A DNA stretch of 64,000 nucleotides from NCBI GenBank assembly GCA_001687465.1, contig LVLI01000587.1, forward strand, positions 1 through 64,000. The letters are read 5' to 3'. Origin of the DNA: Halocafeteria seosinensis (taxonomy: Eukaryota > Sar > Bigyra > Bicosoecida). The position numbers and the translations under genes were made by a program. Each line of letters starts with the position of its first letter. The stretch's first letter is position 1. A model generated the notes under the pieces. The model did no database searches, was not told where the DNA came from, and saw only the letters and a list, made by a program, of their open reading frames with translations. Positions 34,822 to 46,800 of this stretch are shown here, in pieces.

Positions 34822-35395
34822 CCCTTGCAGGAAACTACAAAAAAGGTCAGCTGACAAGGGTGAGTCATCTGACGAGTGACTCACTCGTCCAACACTTGCG
34901 ATAGATACTGTACCTTGTGGTGGTGAAAAAAAGTTCGATGAAGATTTTTAACGAGTAAGATGATGAAATTATTCAGGATTGGTTTTGTCTCTGTCGGGCG
35001 GGTTGTCTACGAATAGCAATGAAAATGCTCCATGTAATTCTGCTACAACTTGGGTTTGGGTTTGAATTGTAAATGTGGAAATGCAGTGGAACGGGAACCA
35101 CTGCTGTGCGGCTATCAGAGTTTATTTAGATGTAGGAGCAATTTTAGTGCACACCGGCCTAAGTATGTAGTCAGCGTTGCGTATGACGCCGTCACCGCAC
35201 ATGGTTCTTTCTGTGTGACACCAGAGAGACTGGAACGTCGTACCTACCAAGTCTATACCTGTGTATTGGTATTGCTTCTACCGGAAGTCTATACTACACT
35301 ACTGCTGGTGAGTGGTACCTGTACTACTCCTTGATCATGAGCCAGCCCCCTTGCAGGAAATTGAAAAAGGTCAGCTGACGACTGAGTCATCGGAT
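34822..35395. repeat. Diverged direct repeat pair
   Basis: CCCCTTGCAGGAAAnT followed by AAAAAGGTCAGCTGAC and TGAGTCATC occurs at about 34822-34876 and again at 35347-35395. The first copy continues into a small palindrome, CGAGTGACTCACTCG. This may be an old transposon end or a segmental duplication of about 520 bp. Confidence 0.6.
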
Positions 35396-35716
35396 TCCTG
35401 TGGCCTGTACTTTGAATACACGAAATGAAGGTGCGATATACAAAAGAGTTCCTCACTGAGTAAGATGGTACAGTACAGGAGGAACCAAACTGTTGGAGAA
35501 TCATCTTTTTTCTCGTCCTCTGGTGTTCATGTGCTCCACCGAATGGATTCAACTGCTGGAATTCCAGTTCGAAAATCGAAATGTCGACAATCGCTGCGGC
35601 CAGAATTGTACCACACCCCTCAAAATCTGGGAGCGCGGCCAAACTTGTGTGCAAGCTACTCACTAACCCATCCATCGAAAACAATACGTATCTCGTTCCT
35701 TTTTAAGTAAACAAGT

Positions 35717-35748
35717 GTGCGGACGTGCGAACGTGCGAACGTGCGGAC
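35717..35748 (+). repeat. 8-bp minisatellite, four copies
   Basis: Four units of GTGCGGAC or GTGCGAAC in a row. Confidence 0.9.
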
Positions 35749-37337
35749 CTCACATCTTGAGTCAGTCACCGATTCCGGGATTCACCGGTTTGTCACTGTC
35801 GTTAACTATTGAGAAACAACGGACGAGGACGCCTACTGCTCTGAAAGGTCAAAGAGGGACCACAAAACGCCGCCTTGTACAATTTGTATATTCTTAACTC
35901 AAGGTAGCGTTACCGCAGCAAAAGCAAGGTCACCTTCCAAGAGAAGCGATCAACTTACTCAGCTATACGGGGAGTTCTTGGCGAGGGCAGATGTCGTTTC
36001 CGGCCTTCTTGGCTAGGTGGTATACACGGGTTACGCTTTCGGGATTGTTTGAAAGCGTTCTGCCCAGCTACGCGACGAATCACACTCTTGAGATGGTACC
36101 GCTAAAGCTAGCATCGATATTCGATTGCGGAGTCTAAAGAGTACCGATATCACCTTTGTCTAAGTCGCTTATATGCTCGGGAACCACGGGAAGGCCACAA
36201 TGTCACTGAGCTAGGAGCGCGGAGTAGCGAAAACAGGCACCAACTGTTCCAGTAGACAATAACCTGGTATCCTTTATCAGCTGGCCGCTGTTTTGACGAC
36301 CTGTTAAGGTTAGCTGTCGGACACCATACACCAATTGCAACAGGATGTATCAAATAATGAAACTTGTACCGATAAGTGTTCTTCGCTCCAGTTTATCACA
36401 AGCTTTTTAAGGCATCAAGGTTTGCGATACGAGGCAACTTATGGACGGAGATCAGAGATACTGTATATGCAGTTCAACACAACCTGGAAACTTGAAGACG
36501 CTCTCCGCCTTTTGCTTGTGTTCGGGTTCTACAGGGAATCCAGGGATTCAGATTCGCCATTGAAGCTGCCCGAAAGGAGCAACGATCCAATGTCCCACGG
36601 AAATGTGCAAATTTCTAGCGCGAAGGAGGATCCTGCTGAATAAACCTACCATGGTGAGCATCACTCCACGAGCCGACGCTGCCCACGGCGATAAACTGCC
36701 CATGTTGATTTAGCCATGGGACGTAATCCCCGCATAGATGTGGTTTTAAGCTGCATGCACAAGCACGGCTCGGTGGCCCTCCACGGGTCCTCTATCCATG
36801 GAATAGCGATCTCTAACGGGCGGACGATCCGGTCGCGATCGGGGCGACCCGATCGGGTCGGCGGCCGAAATCGGGCAAGTCGCACTCATCATGAACTGGG
36901 ATTCTGTCAGCGTAAGAACAGTTCCGAATCTAGTTAGCATTGTCGGTCTAATTCAGGAAATACTAACGCTCTTACATGGGTCTTTGAGAAATCCGAAATA
37001 CGGAGGCAGAGAAAGGTAACTTTTGAAGACTTGAGCAAGCATCATGTCGAGCATGATGATATGTGTTGTTCTTAGAGAGCACGTATCGCAATCGCTGTTT
37101 GCCCTTGCAGATCTATCCAAAGAAGAGACCTCGAACAAAAGTTTCCCTTGTCACCCACAGACGCATATACGCTGCACCTCATTCAGTCAACGCTACTGCT
37201 TCGAAAACTAAAGGGCCCTTTTCTAAGATTGCGTCCTAACCCAGAACAGTCCGCGCAACGGTATTCTTTGCAAGCGAGAATATCTTGAGAGCTCGAAAAC
37301 CTGTTTCGCTTTTATTGCTCGTATACCAGTGGAAACG

Positions 37338-40300
37338 ATGAGCGATATCGTGCAAGGGAACCCGCTTGCCCATGTGAAAGGAGGAGAATCCAAGTCGCGG
37401 CAGCACAAGAACGGCTCAAGGATGACTTCAGGAACAGATACTATGTCTGTTGAAACAAAAAATCCTTTGCACAATCATAAAGAGCAGACCGAGCGAAACG
37501 TAAATTGTTTGCAATCCTCTACTCCTAGGTCAACCGGTTCCACAAGTAACGGATGTGTAGAAAAGACGAATCCGGTTCACGACGCTCCACAAAATGAAGA
37601 GCAGAAAGCAACTACACCGCGGTCCCGCATGGGAACAACAGACTCGTCTCAGCTTCCTGTACAAGGCGACGAACAGCCAACAACTACTACCGAGAAATCC
37701 CGCTCCTTCCCCACAGATAACGAGAGTGTGAAAACCAACTCGTTTCCCCCCGATGATGAGTTCACTGAGAAGGGGGAAAAACACCCTAGAACGAGTTCTC
37801 AACCTTCCACAAATGCCGAAAGCCCTTCTTCCACAGGCACAAGGAAAGCAGGTCCACGAGACTCACAATTGCGATATCATGCTTTGGAGGTGCGTGCTCC
37901 AAGCGCGTTTCCGGCGGCCCGAGGCTACATCCACGAAGGTCAGTACATTCACCATGCGGCATGTCTGCTGAAGCGTTTAGATGACCTCTTTACATGTGAG
38001 TATTTTTGCAGAATTTGAACGAGAAAAGGATTGGAGAAGTGGAAAGCCTTTAGGGAGCTCTTATGACAAGATGATTGACGATACGATCTTTCGAATACTG
38101 AGAGTGCTATTGCTATCTTCCCTTTGGCTAATTACTCTAGTAGGGCTTACTAGTAGTAAACTCGCTCTCTTTGCTCTTGGAGACAACTATCACCGTATCC
38201 TCTTCCATGAAGATCTTGCTGTTAAACGGGAAGGAGATGAATTGTGTAAACTTCGAGCTGCAAGTCAGTGGGCCCTAGTAGGACCCGCAATACTTCAGTT
38301 GATATTCGCCTCGGTTATGTGGCGTTGCACCCAGTCTCCTCATCGTGAAGAAAAGCGAAAGCAACGCGAAACTCACGAGTGGGCAGTAGCTCATGTTAGG
38401 GAGGAACAAATAAATACTCAAGCGTTATGGTGTGGTAAGCGACAGAAAATCGTGGAATTCAATTCCGCTAGCTTGTGCTAAGCACCATTCTCTTGCAGAT
38501 AGTTTTCGATGGCGTTTTGGCGGCATTCGGAAATGCATTCTTGCAACTTTGGATATTACCCCAGGAGAACTGGCTTTGGGTTTCATTGGGTATGATGTTG
38601 ATCCCCTTTTTCTCCAACGTAACGGGTGCTATATTTCGCCTTTGTGTTTCAAAGAAACACAAATTGTCGAGGACACACAAATCCTCGGTAAGTAGTTCCC
38701 GGAAGAAACGAGAAGCAGGTGATATCGTTTCTGTGTGCTGCCAGACAGCTGCGATAAGTTGCGCAGCTGCAGCGACAGTAGCTGCCAGTAATGGATCCGT
38801 GGATGGTAGATATTTGTTAATTCCTGCTACCCTGTTTGGGGGAATCAGTATTCTGCACACTCGCTGGAGAGATAATCGGAGTCCCCGTGCTGTTCATAAT
38901 GCGATTACCTTGGGCAGCCGTAAGAGAGCGCGATATCGGAGAGCAACTGTCAAGCTCACTGTGGAAGTTCTAATTACAATCCTTATATCAAGTTACGCCA
39001 AGGATCCACCATTCCGTGCAACAATAGCAGGAGGTGGCTGTTCCAGTTGGAGCATGTGGAATTTTCCGTTGCTTGTGCAGAATTCATATATGGTTTTGGC
39101 TGTCATTCACGTGCTCGGCTCCATCGTTGCCATTCAGATGATCAAGTTTGCGTGTGCGATTAAAATGAATCTAGTGGGAGTGGCCCTACCTTTAATACTA
39201 TTTTGGCCTTGTTTGCTGCTTTTTGCTTGGAAGACTGAGAACAGTTTCCAGCAGCCGTTTACTTGGGGTTCCCGCCAGTTCGATGCAGGAAATGAAGCTC
39301 TTGTTATTCTTTCGTTTGTGCTAGCATATATAGGGCATGTATGTATGGGAAAGCGTCATTCCGGTCTTGCGGCAGGTCTCTCGATTTTTTCTTATATTTG
39401 CAGCTCTGGAGGACGAAAGACGTTTGCTATGAAGAAAGTACCGCGGTTTGCCCCGACTGGGAGCTGTGGTACCAACCCGTGTTCAACACGCTCGTACTTG
39501 AAGGAAGCATCCTATATAATCGTGGAGACAAAGAGTCCAAAGAAAGTATGCGTCCTGATTACCAATCGGGGACAGTACCGAGTGCTGCCGGAAAGGACTC
39601 GAAGTCACCCTGTTCGCACAGTTCGCAAGAGGCTTCTCAAGTCGCCAATATTGCTGCATCATCGCTGCTTGTTGAACGACCTCCTCATCGAGTGGTTATG
39701 GCTACATGCATGTGGCATGAAAGTTACGTTGAGATGCAGCAATGGATAACTTCGATCGGAAGAGTTGCCCAGTGCGTAATTGGGAGTGCTAGCAGGTACG
39801 GGCATGTACTCACGTGTCCTTCAAGACACCTTTTAGTTAGCTATTCTATGATAATTCAATTGCAGATTTTACGTGTCGTCTACTGGAATCTACTCACGCG
39901 ACACTTATGAAGCGCACATAGTATTCGATTCGGCATTCGACAAGCGCACCAGTGCTCGCGGCGATCATTCACGCAGGGCAAACGAGCATGTTGAGAATCT
40001 GCTCAACGTTATTTCCAAGAATCTACAGCCGCTTCTCGAAGAGAGTATAAAAGCCTTAAAGGGTCTGTTGAATGAGAACTGGTATTCTCCCAACGATGCC
40101 AATGCTAGAGAAACCTCCGAAAATATTTCTACGAAACTTATTGCCAGCCAGGAGTTGACAGAATATGGCATTCGGCTTCATGCCAACTTGGTACCTGAAG
40201 CAGCTCAGAAGCGTATCGCCAAGCTAGTTGATAGAGCCATTAATCGTAGTAAGAAGCCAGACAGACCCGTCTCTGAAGCTTTGGAGAAGAGCTTACGGAA

Positions 40301-43139
40301 CTTATGCATGGACCTGTATATTCATCTCAAGGTAAGCGTTCTATATATTGACTGAAAAGGCTCCCACCACTGTATCGCTGAGGCCCGCAGGACCCGGTTC
40401 TAACCTTGAATGGAAAAAGAAGAAATCAAATTTTGTACATGAATTACATTTTAGGGGAGTTGGAAGCTCGGAAAGATTCGGCACATGATATTTCTAGAAC
40501 CCTGCTAATGACAACAGATGGAGATACGTCGTTTGAATTCAAGGACGTTGATGCTCTGGTAAATTCCCTTGTACGTGTACTTGCTTTGCTCAGCATGCGG
40601 CATTTCGAGACACGAAAACAAAGCTGCATATATTGGTGTTGAAATGCAGGTACGCGATAAAGAAGCTGGGGGAGCATGCGGACGGATCTTACCCATAGGA
40701 GTCGGCTACATGACTCCGTACCAAAAATTTGAGTATGCATCCGGACACTGGTTTCAGAAAGCAACAGAAGACATCCTAGGAACTGTCCAGTGCTGTCCAG
40801 GCTGTTTTAGTATTTGGCGAATGGATAGAATACAGGATATCCTACAGTATTACTCCTCTGCTAGTCAAACTGGGTCTGAATTTCTGCGGAAAGATCAAGG
40901 AGAAGATCGCTGGATGTGCAGCTTGATGATTCGTCGTGGTTGGTGGCTAAGATACTGTGCGGCAGCCGAAGCATATACTTTCGCTCCTGAAGACTTTGAC
41001 CAATTCTTTGAGCAACGGCGTAGATGGCTCACGTCAACTCTCGCGAATATGTGGGATTTGGTCCTTGTTGGACGTTTTGTCAATTCGTCATATGGTCGTA
41101 ACGGAATGCCTCTTCTGTACAGACTTTATGTTTTGGCATTTTTCGCTCTCGGTCTGTTCATGCCTGCCACAGTAATCCTTCTGACCATCGGAGGTTTGCA
41201 GTTACAAAACGAAAATGACGTGGTGGGGGTTCTAATTGCTGTTGTATTGCCACTGCTTTTTATCGGCCTCCTGATATGGCAAGAGTTCCGTATTCAGAAC
41301 CCTCATATCACGATGTTGTCTCTTGTGTGCTGCTCATGGAGGAGGCTAAATACGCAATCTAATCCCGCACCAGTACCACTGGAAGCGTTCAGAAAGCAGC
41401 AGCTGCGTCTGGCCAAAACCTTAACCATCGTTTACTCTGCATTAATGGTCGCGGTGTTTGTGGGACTAGTTCAGAACGCTATGCACCACCCGTCTAACCC
41501 CGCAAATGTATTCTTTCTTGCTGTGGTTGCGCTTTTCTCGATGACTCTGCTACTCCATCCTCGAGACATCAAGCTTAGCTTGTATGGCTTGGTATATTTT
41601 CTCCTCGTTCCTATGGGATATTTGGTGTTGTATATGTACTCACTCGCTAACATGAACGTGCAAAGCTGGGGCATCCGCGGCGAAGAACCAGAACCTAATA
41701 CGGATACTAGGTATCAACTCGTAGAGGATCCAATTGCAACAGATATACTGCTTCGCAAGGAGATATTGGAAGATACATTAAAAAAGAGTGGACGACTCAA
41801 GTATACACCAGAGGATGTGAACACTACAATAGCAGCATCTCTAGAGAGGTTCTTCCTGCATTTCTATTGGAGAAAGGATAGCACCGAACAGCCAGAGCCC
41901 AAGTCTATAAGTTTCTGGGTCGCAGGCAGCCCCTGGGATCATCCAAAGGTGCGTAAGCTGCAGGAATTGGCAAGAAAACTAAGCACGACTGTCAAGCGAG
42001 ATATCGCCGATCGAAAAGACGCGCCAATTACAGACACATTAAGGGAGTACGAGAAGGAGTTGGACCCTGTGAACAGAGTACCGGAAGAAAACCAGTACTC
42101 TAAATGGAAGCATGTTAACCTTGCGGCAAAACTGGTGGATGCGCGAGTGCGACGGTTCATCAGGGAAGTGAAACAGAATCTGGAAGACTACCCTACGGGA
42201 GTGAAGCGTAAACGAGTAATCGAAACCAACTGTGATGAGTTGAGGCAATGGATTGGCACCGCCAATGAAGCACAGGAACAAGTTTTATTTTACAAGTTTT
42301 TGACAAACGGGGAGGCGACGGGTGATACACAAACGCTTCCTCCTATCGAGAATTACATCGACGACGACTATGACCAAGAGCTGAAGACGTTTAGACACAA
42401 ACTGCAGCTTTTTCGAAACGAGGGGGAAATGAGATTTTCCGGGACTAACTCAGAGTGTATGATATTGGTGAATAAGAGCATATACTACCGTTCTTCCGCG
42501 AACGTATGTAAGGGGATCGTCTGCGATGGCTGGAGACCGCGTGCAATCTTCGTGTTCTCCTGGAACTATTTCTGGTTATTGAAGCAGGTTTTTATACTCC
42601 GACGGGAAGTCTTGGCTAGCCAGCAAGGTTATGGACAAAATATCAAGGACTTTGTACTGCTTTCCTATGGATACAACAGTTGTGACGACTATACTCAGGA
42701 AGAAGATAAATGTTTGCCGAAGACTGCTGAAACTGCAAATCCTGTTCGACGTTTCAAGCAGAAAAATGCATTAACGAAGCCTTCCAAGAGTAAGGAGGCT
42801 ATCAAAAGCGATATTACTAAGGACTTGAATAACCTTCGCAACAAAATCGGTATTGGGCTGTTACTGCTCAATGGCTTCTTCCTTGTTACTATACTTATCA
42901 TAGACCTTGTACCAGAGATTCACGTTCGAGGGTCAAACGCAGCTGGATTTGTTTTTCTGGTGATATGTGCGACAGTTATGCTTGTACAATTGATCTGTAT
43001 GATCGCTCATAGATGGGAAACTTTCCAAATTTTAGCATCTCTTCCGTTGGTGGGAGAGAGAGCTTTGTACAGTAAAATTGTTCAGTTCAATACGGAAAAA
43101 GACTATGGTATAGGAACAAATAAGGAGCATTCCCCATAG
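37338..43139 (+). CDS. Animal-type (metazoan-like) chitin synthase, seven exons, 1,795 aa
   Basis: Large membrane GT2 chitin synthase of the class found in animals and their protist relatives. Exons: 37338-37938, 38012-38434, 38503-39338, 39404-39795, 39866-40331, 40391-40570, 40650-43139; phases agree and total 1,796 codons. The N-terminus (about 200 residues) is Ser/Thr-rich and disordered, then come several membrane helices. The catalytic core reads ATCMWHESYVEMQQWITS, EAHIVFDSAFD, GKRRNQILYMNYILG, TTDGDTSF, ACGRILPIGVG with PYQKFEYASGHW, CCPGCFSIWR, QGEDRWMCSLMIRRGW (about 1052) and EQRRRWLTST (about 1087). A membrane bundle ends with NMNVQSWGIR (about 1304), matching the SWGTRE motif of animal enzymes. 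The far C-terminus has two more helices (LRNKIGIGLLLLNGFFLV and VFLVICATVMLVQLI, then HRWETFQILAS), as in animal enzymes. At exon 2/3 the frame requires the second AG of TTGCAGATAG. The first in-frame ATG is 37338. Confidence 0.9.
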
Positions 43140-43813
43140 TATATGTGTCCAATACCACTTTGCAAGCGCTTAGGCATTACTCAGGTGACTATCTAGGAAC
43201 GCGCACACTAGTTCAGGCGAAATCACCACTTCGACTGAGTACTTGGCTAACAACGAGGGAAACCGGGATCAAAATTGCACACGGTCACGTACAGTAGTAT
43301 ATCGCAAACAGTAATTATGTGACAGAAGGCGCCATACATTCCCCCTTATGTTCCCATTAAATCCATAGAACTACAGAGAATAGCCTGGAACCTGGTTTAT
43401 AGTATATACCCTGTACTGGGGAGTAGCACTTCTCGAATACCAGGTGACACACCGGGTATTTTTTGCTTAAATAACTCCTAATGCTGGATCGACTTCGGGA
43501 AGATTTAACGCTTTGCTGTCCAGTGCCGCACATAGATTAGGACCTACCAGTAGGATTGAGTAGGATCAATACTAATACACTCATTAACTTGGTGATAGCT
43601 CGAATTTGGCAACGTCTTAGCCGTTTTTCCCGACAATCTTTCTGTGCAGATCTGTTACCTTTGGCATTGCAAATTGGCAACGAAGACACACACACACCGT
43701 GACACACGCAAGACAGTGTCTATTTCGACACTGTTTGGCTTGGTTTGTATCGACACGACATTGTTGGAAACTATGGCTAGAGCCTTTTCTTGGCGGCAAA
43801 ACAGACAACAGAC
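43140..43813. other. Intergenic between chitin synthase and GLUG gene 2
   Basis: No gene seen. Contains a short (CA)n run near 43687. It probably carries the promoter of GLUG gene 2. Confidence 0.5.
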
Positions 43814-46800
43814 ATGCACTCCACATCGACCAAGAGGACTGTGACTGTGACTGTGAACAACCCTTCTATATTCCTGCTCTTCTGGAAGCTGGTATGGCTT
43901 TCAAGACAGTCCTTGTGCTCTGACTTGAGAGAACCCATCATGGATGGATCAATACAGTGCTTCGAATACAATGCTAGGCAAAATGTATTTCAGCAGACTT
44001 GCGATTATGACGTGAAGGAAGGGGACTTCATCTCACTCCAAGCAAACGAAGTTTTTGACGGAAACAATCACGAGATGAATTTGGGAGAAATGACTGACTT
44101 TGAGGGAATGTTCACCACCAACCATAGGACGGTGCTGTCGTTTGAAGACTCTCCTTTGATACGGCATGTGCATATTATAGGAGGTAGCACGAGTGAGAAA
44201 GGAGGATTTATTGTACAAAGCGAACAATACTTCTTCAAGGTGCACAGCTGTAGCTCGTCAGGAACGATTCGAGGTGGCAGTGCTGGTAACAACGTCGGTG
44301 GGGGTGGGATCTGCGGATATTTGTGTGGCGCCGATGGACAATTTGCAATCTCCCATTCTTTCACCTCCGGAGCTATCAGAGGCGAAGGCTCGGGAGGAAT
44401 CGCGGGACAAACTATTGGCGCATTAGAAGGAGTCGTCAATATTAGTGATTGCTATTCTACCGGTGAAATTATGGGAGAGTTTTCTGGAGGAATATGCGCC
44501 TCATTGGCAAGTGGTCTAGATGGTGTAGTCTATATCGAGCGGTCCTATCACACAGGAGGTACTGTTTCTGGTAACCAGGCGGGGGGGATCCTGGGTAACT
44601 CTGGAGCTACATCAGGGGGATTCGTTTATATATCTGAATGCTATACCACCAGCGACATCGTCGGAAAGTTTTCTGGTGGAATTGTTGGAGCGTTTGCAGG
44701 CAGCAAAGGAGGGCGCGTCGAAATTGTTAATTCGTATTGCCAAGGTGACATCACGGGGATCGCCTCAGGAGGAATTTGTGGTTTACATGCAGGCCACGAC
44801 AACGGAACGGTGATCGTTAAAAATTGTTACACAAGTGGGAAAACAGATGGTGCTTCAAGTGGGGCAATAATCGCTTCTATTGGAACCTCTGGAGAGGATG
44901 CCCTACTGATCAGTGTTACACATTCTATGCACGATGCGTCTCCACTTGTGGGACCAAATGCATATTACAAGAAGTTCATTGAGGAAGCAAACAACAACAG
45001 AATTGAAGCCAGTCTACCTGAAGGATGGTCAAGTACTGTATGGCGGATCAACGGCTCACTTCCCAGTTTGCGTTTCCAGGACGATCCCAAGCCTTCTGTC
45101 ACACCTACCTTTACTGCCAAACCAACGCTCAGCTCAAGTAATAGTCCCAGTGGCTCTGCTTCAAAAACATCGACGCCAACATTGAGTAGGACTAGTACCT
45201 CTACCCAAACATCATCGATATCCGCGACGCCAAGCACCACACCCAGCAGCTTACCAACTCACTCAGCAACATCTACCGGCGGTGTAACACTGTCGCTGAC
45301 TCCCAGTAGCAGCTTCTCCGGAACTGCCACAAATACTGCCTCTCCTTCATCGACACGTGCGTCCTCTGCAACAAGAACAGCGACTCCTTCCACAACATCT
45401 TCGTACAGTGCTACTACTACGGGTTCTGTGACACCGAGTAGTACTGTTTCTCCAGTCCGTACACTGCCCTCTGCAACAAGATCAGCGACTCCTTCCACAA
45501 CATCTTCGTACAGTGCTACTGCTACGAGTTCTGTGACACCGAGTAGTACTGTTTCTCCAGTCCGTACACTGCCCTCTGCAACAAGAACAGCGACTCCTTC
45601 CACAACATCTTCGTACAGTGCTACTGCTACGAGTTCTGTGACACCGAGTAGTACTGTTTCTTCAGCCCGTCCACTGTACACTGCAACACGAACAACGACT
45701 CCTTCCACAACATCTTCGTACAGTGCTACTGCTACGAGCTCTGTGACCCCGAGTAATACTGTTTCTCCGTCCCGTACACTGTCCGGTTCCCCAACTCGAA
45801 CGCTCACCGCAGCCGCGACGCCAAGTGGTTCAGCTACTGATTCACCAACAACCGCAACGCCAACTGGTTCAGCTACTGATTCGCCAACAACTGCCTCCAG
45901 TGCTACTGCCACAGCTTCTTTTTCGCCCAGTAACACTTTCTCCTCAACGTCTACTTTTGCTGGTTCCGTTTTCTCTACAGGAACTCCCACTGTAAGTACG
46001 AGACTCAGAGGCTCTCCCACTGCTTTTTCCACAAATTTTCCGGCTATTATCAGCACTTTCCCCCGAATTACCGTATTCACTGGTTCCTCCACGTCCACAA
46101 GGACTTCAACACCTGCTACTTCACCCAGTGGCTCACCTATTGATTCCAGTGTCAGGGCTACAGCTTCTGCAACATTTCGTAGTTCCTTCGTGGCTTCTTC
46201 AACATTTTCTTCCACTCACTGCACTGATTTCTCTACGTCTCAAAGACCGGATACATCAGCTATTGGTCCGAATATCCCCCGTGTTGATTCCAGCGTCGGT
46301 GCTATCGCTTCTGCAACCCGAGACAGCATTTTTATCCTAACATGTACAGTGACTACTTCGACTTCCCCTACACGAATGCGTATTACAAGTACGACATTCA
46401 GTGTTTCTCTTACGGACTCTCCCATATCTTTTTCCAGTGCCACTGTCACAAACTCTCCGGCGCCCTCTGTTATTTACTCCTCAACAAGTTTGCTATCCGA
46501 TTTGCCTGCCTCGATGGCAATTTCCACCTGCAGTACTAACGCAACACTTGGACCATCGCCCACAGTCCCTGCTACGAAATCACTCCGTAAAACGGTTTTA
46601 CGGAGTGAGCACACTGCGATTCGTACCTCCAGCTTAGGGTTCGAGAATCCCACATGGACTGAATCAACTCTCCCTCGGAATGGCACTTCCTCACCCGCAA
46701 AAGTTCGAGCTCCAAACGAAACTCCTTCCAGCTTCGCATGCTGCGCAGGGAGCCCGTCTAAGCCCACATTGACCTTTCAGGTGACAGAAAACTATACAGT

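Larger units (their letters stand above)
34489..37337. other. 2.8-kb gene-poor region
   Basis: No supported gene. It contains a diverged direct duplication (34822-34876 and 35347-35395), an 8-bp minisatellite (35717-35748) and a perfect 16-bp palindrome, CGACCCGATCGGGTCG, at 36845-36860. A 102-codon frame at 36335-36643 (+) lacks any recognisable domain. Confidence 0.5.

Noticed and set aside
36845-36860. 16-bp perfect palindrome CGACCCGATCGGGTCG as a regulatory operator
   Set aside because: Real symmetry, but one copy only in a GC-rich patch of a gene-poor region, with no gene start nearby.
37981-38481. A very short 16-nt intron (gtgagtatttttgcag) in the animal-type chitin synthase
   Set aside because: It would create a TAA at the junction. 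The 73-nt intron from 37939 to 38011 uses the same acceptor and keeps the frame.
45259-46215. 318-codon open frame on the minus strand opposite GLUG gene 2
   Set aside because: It is the shadow of a Ser/Thr/Pro-rich repetitive coding region; such composition rarely makes stops on the other strand. The predicted Val/Glu-rich protein repeats with the DNA repeat.
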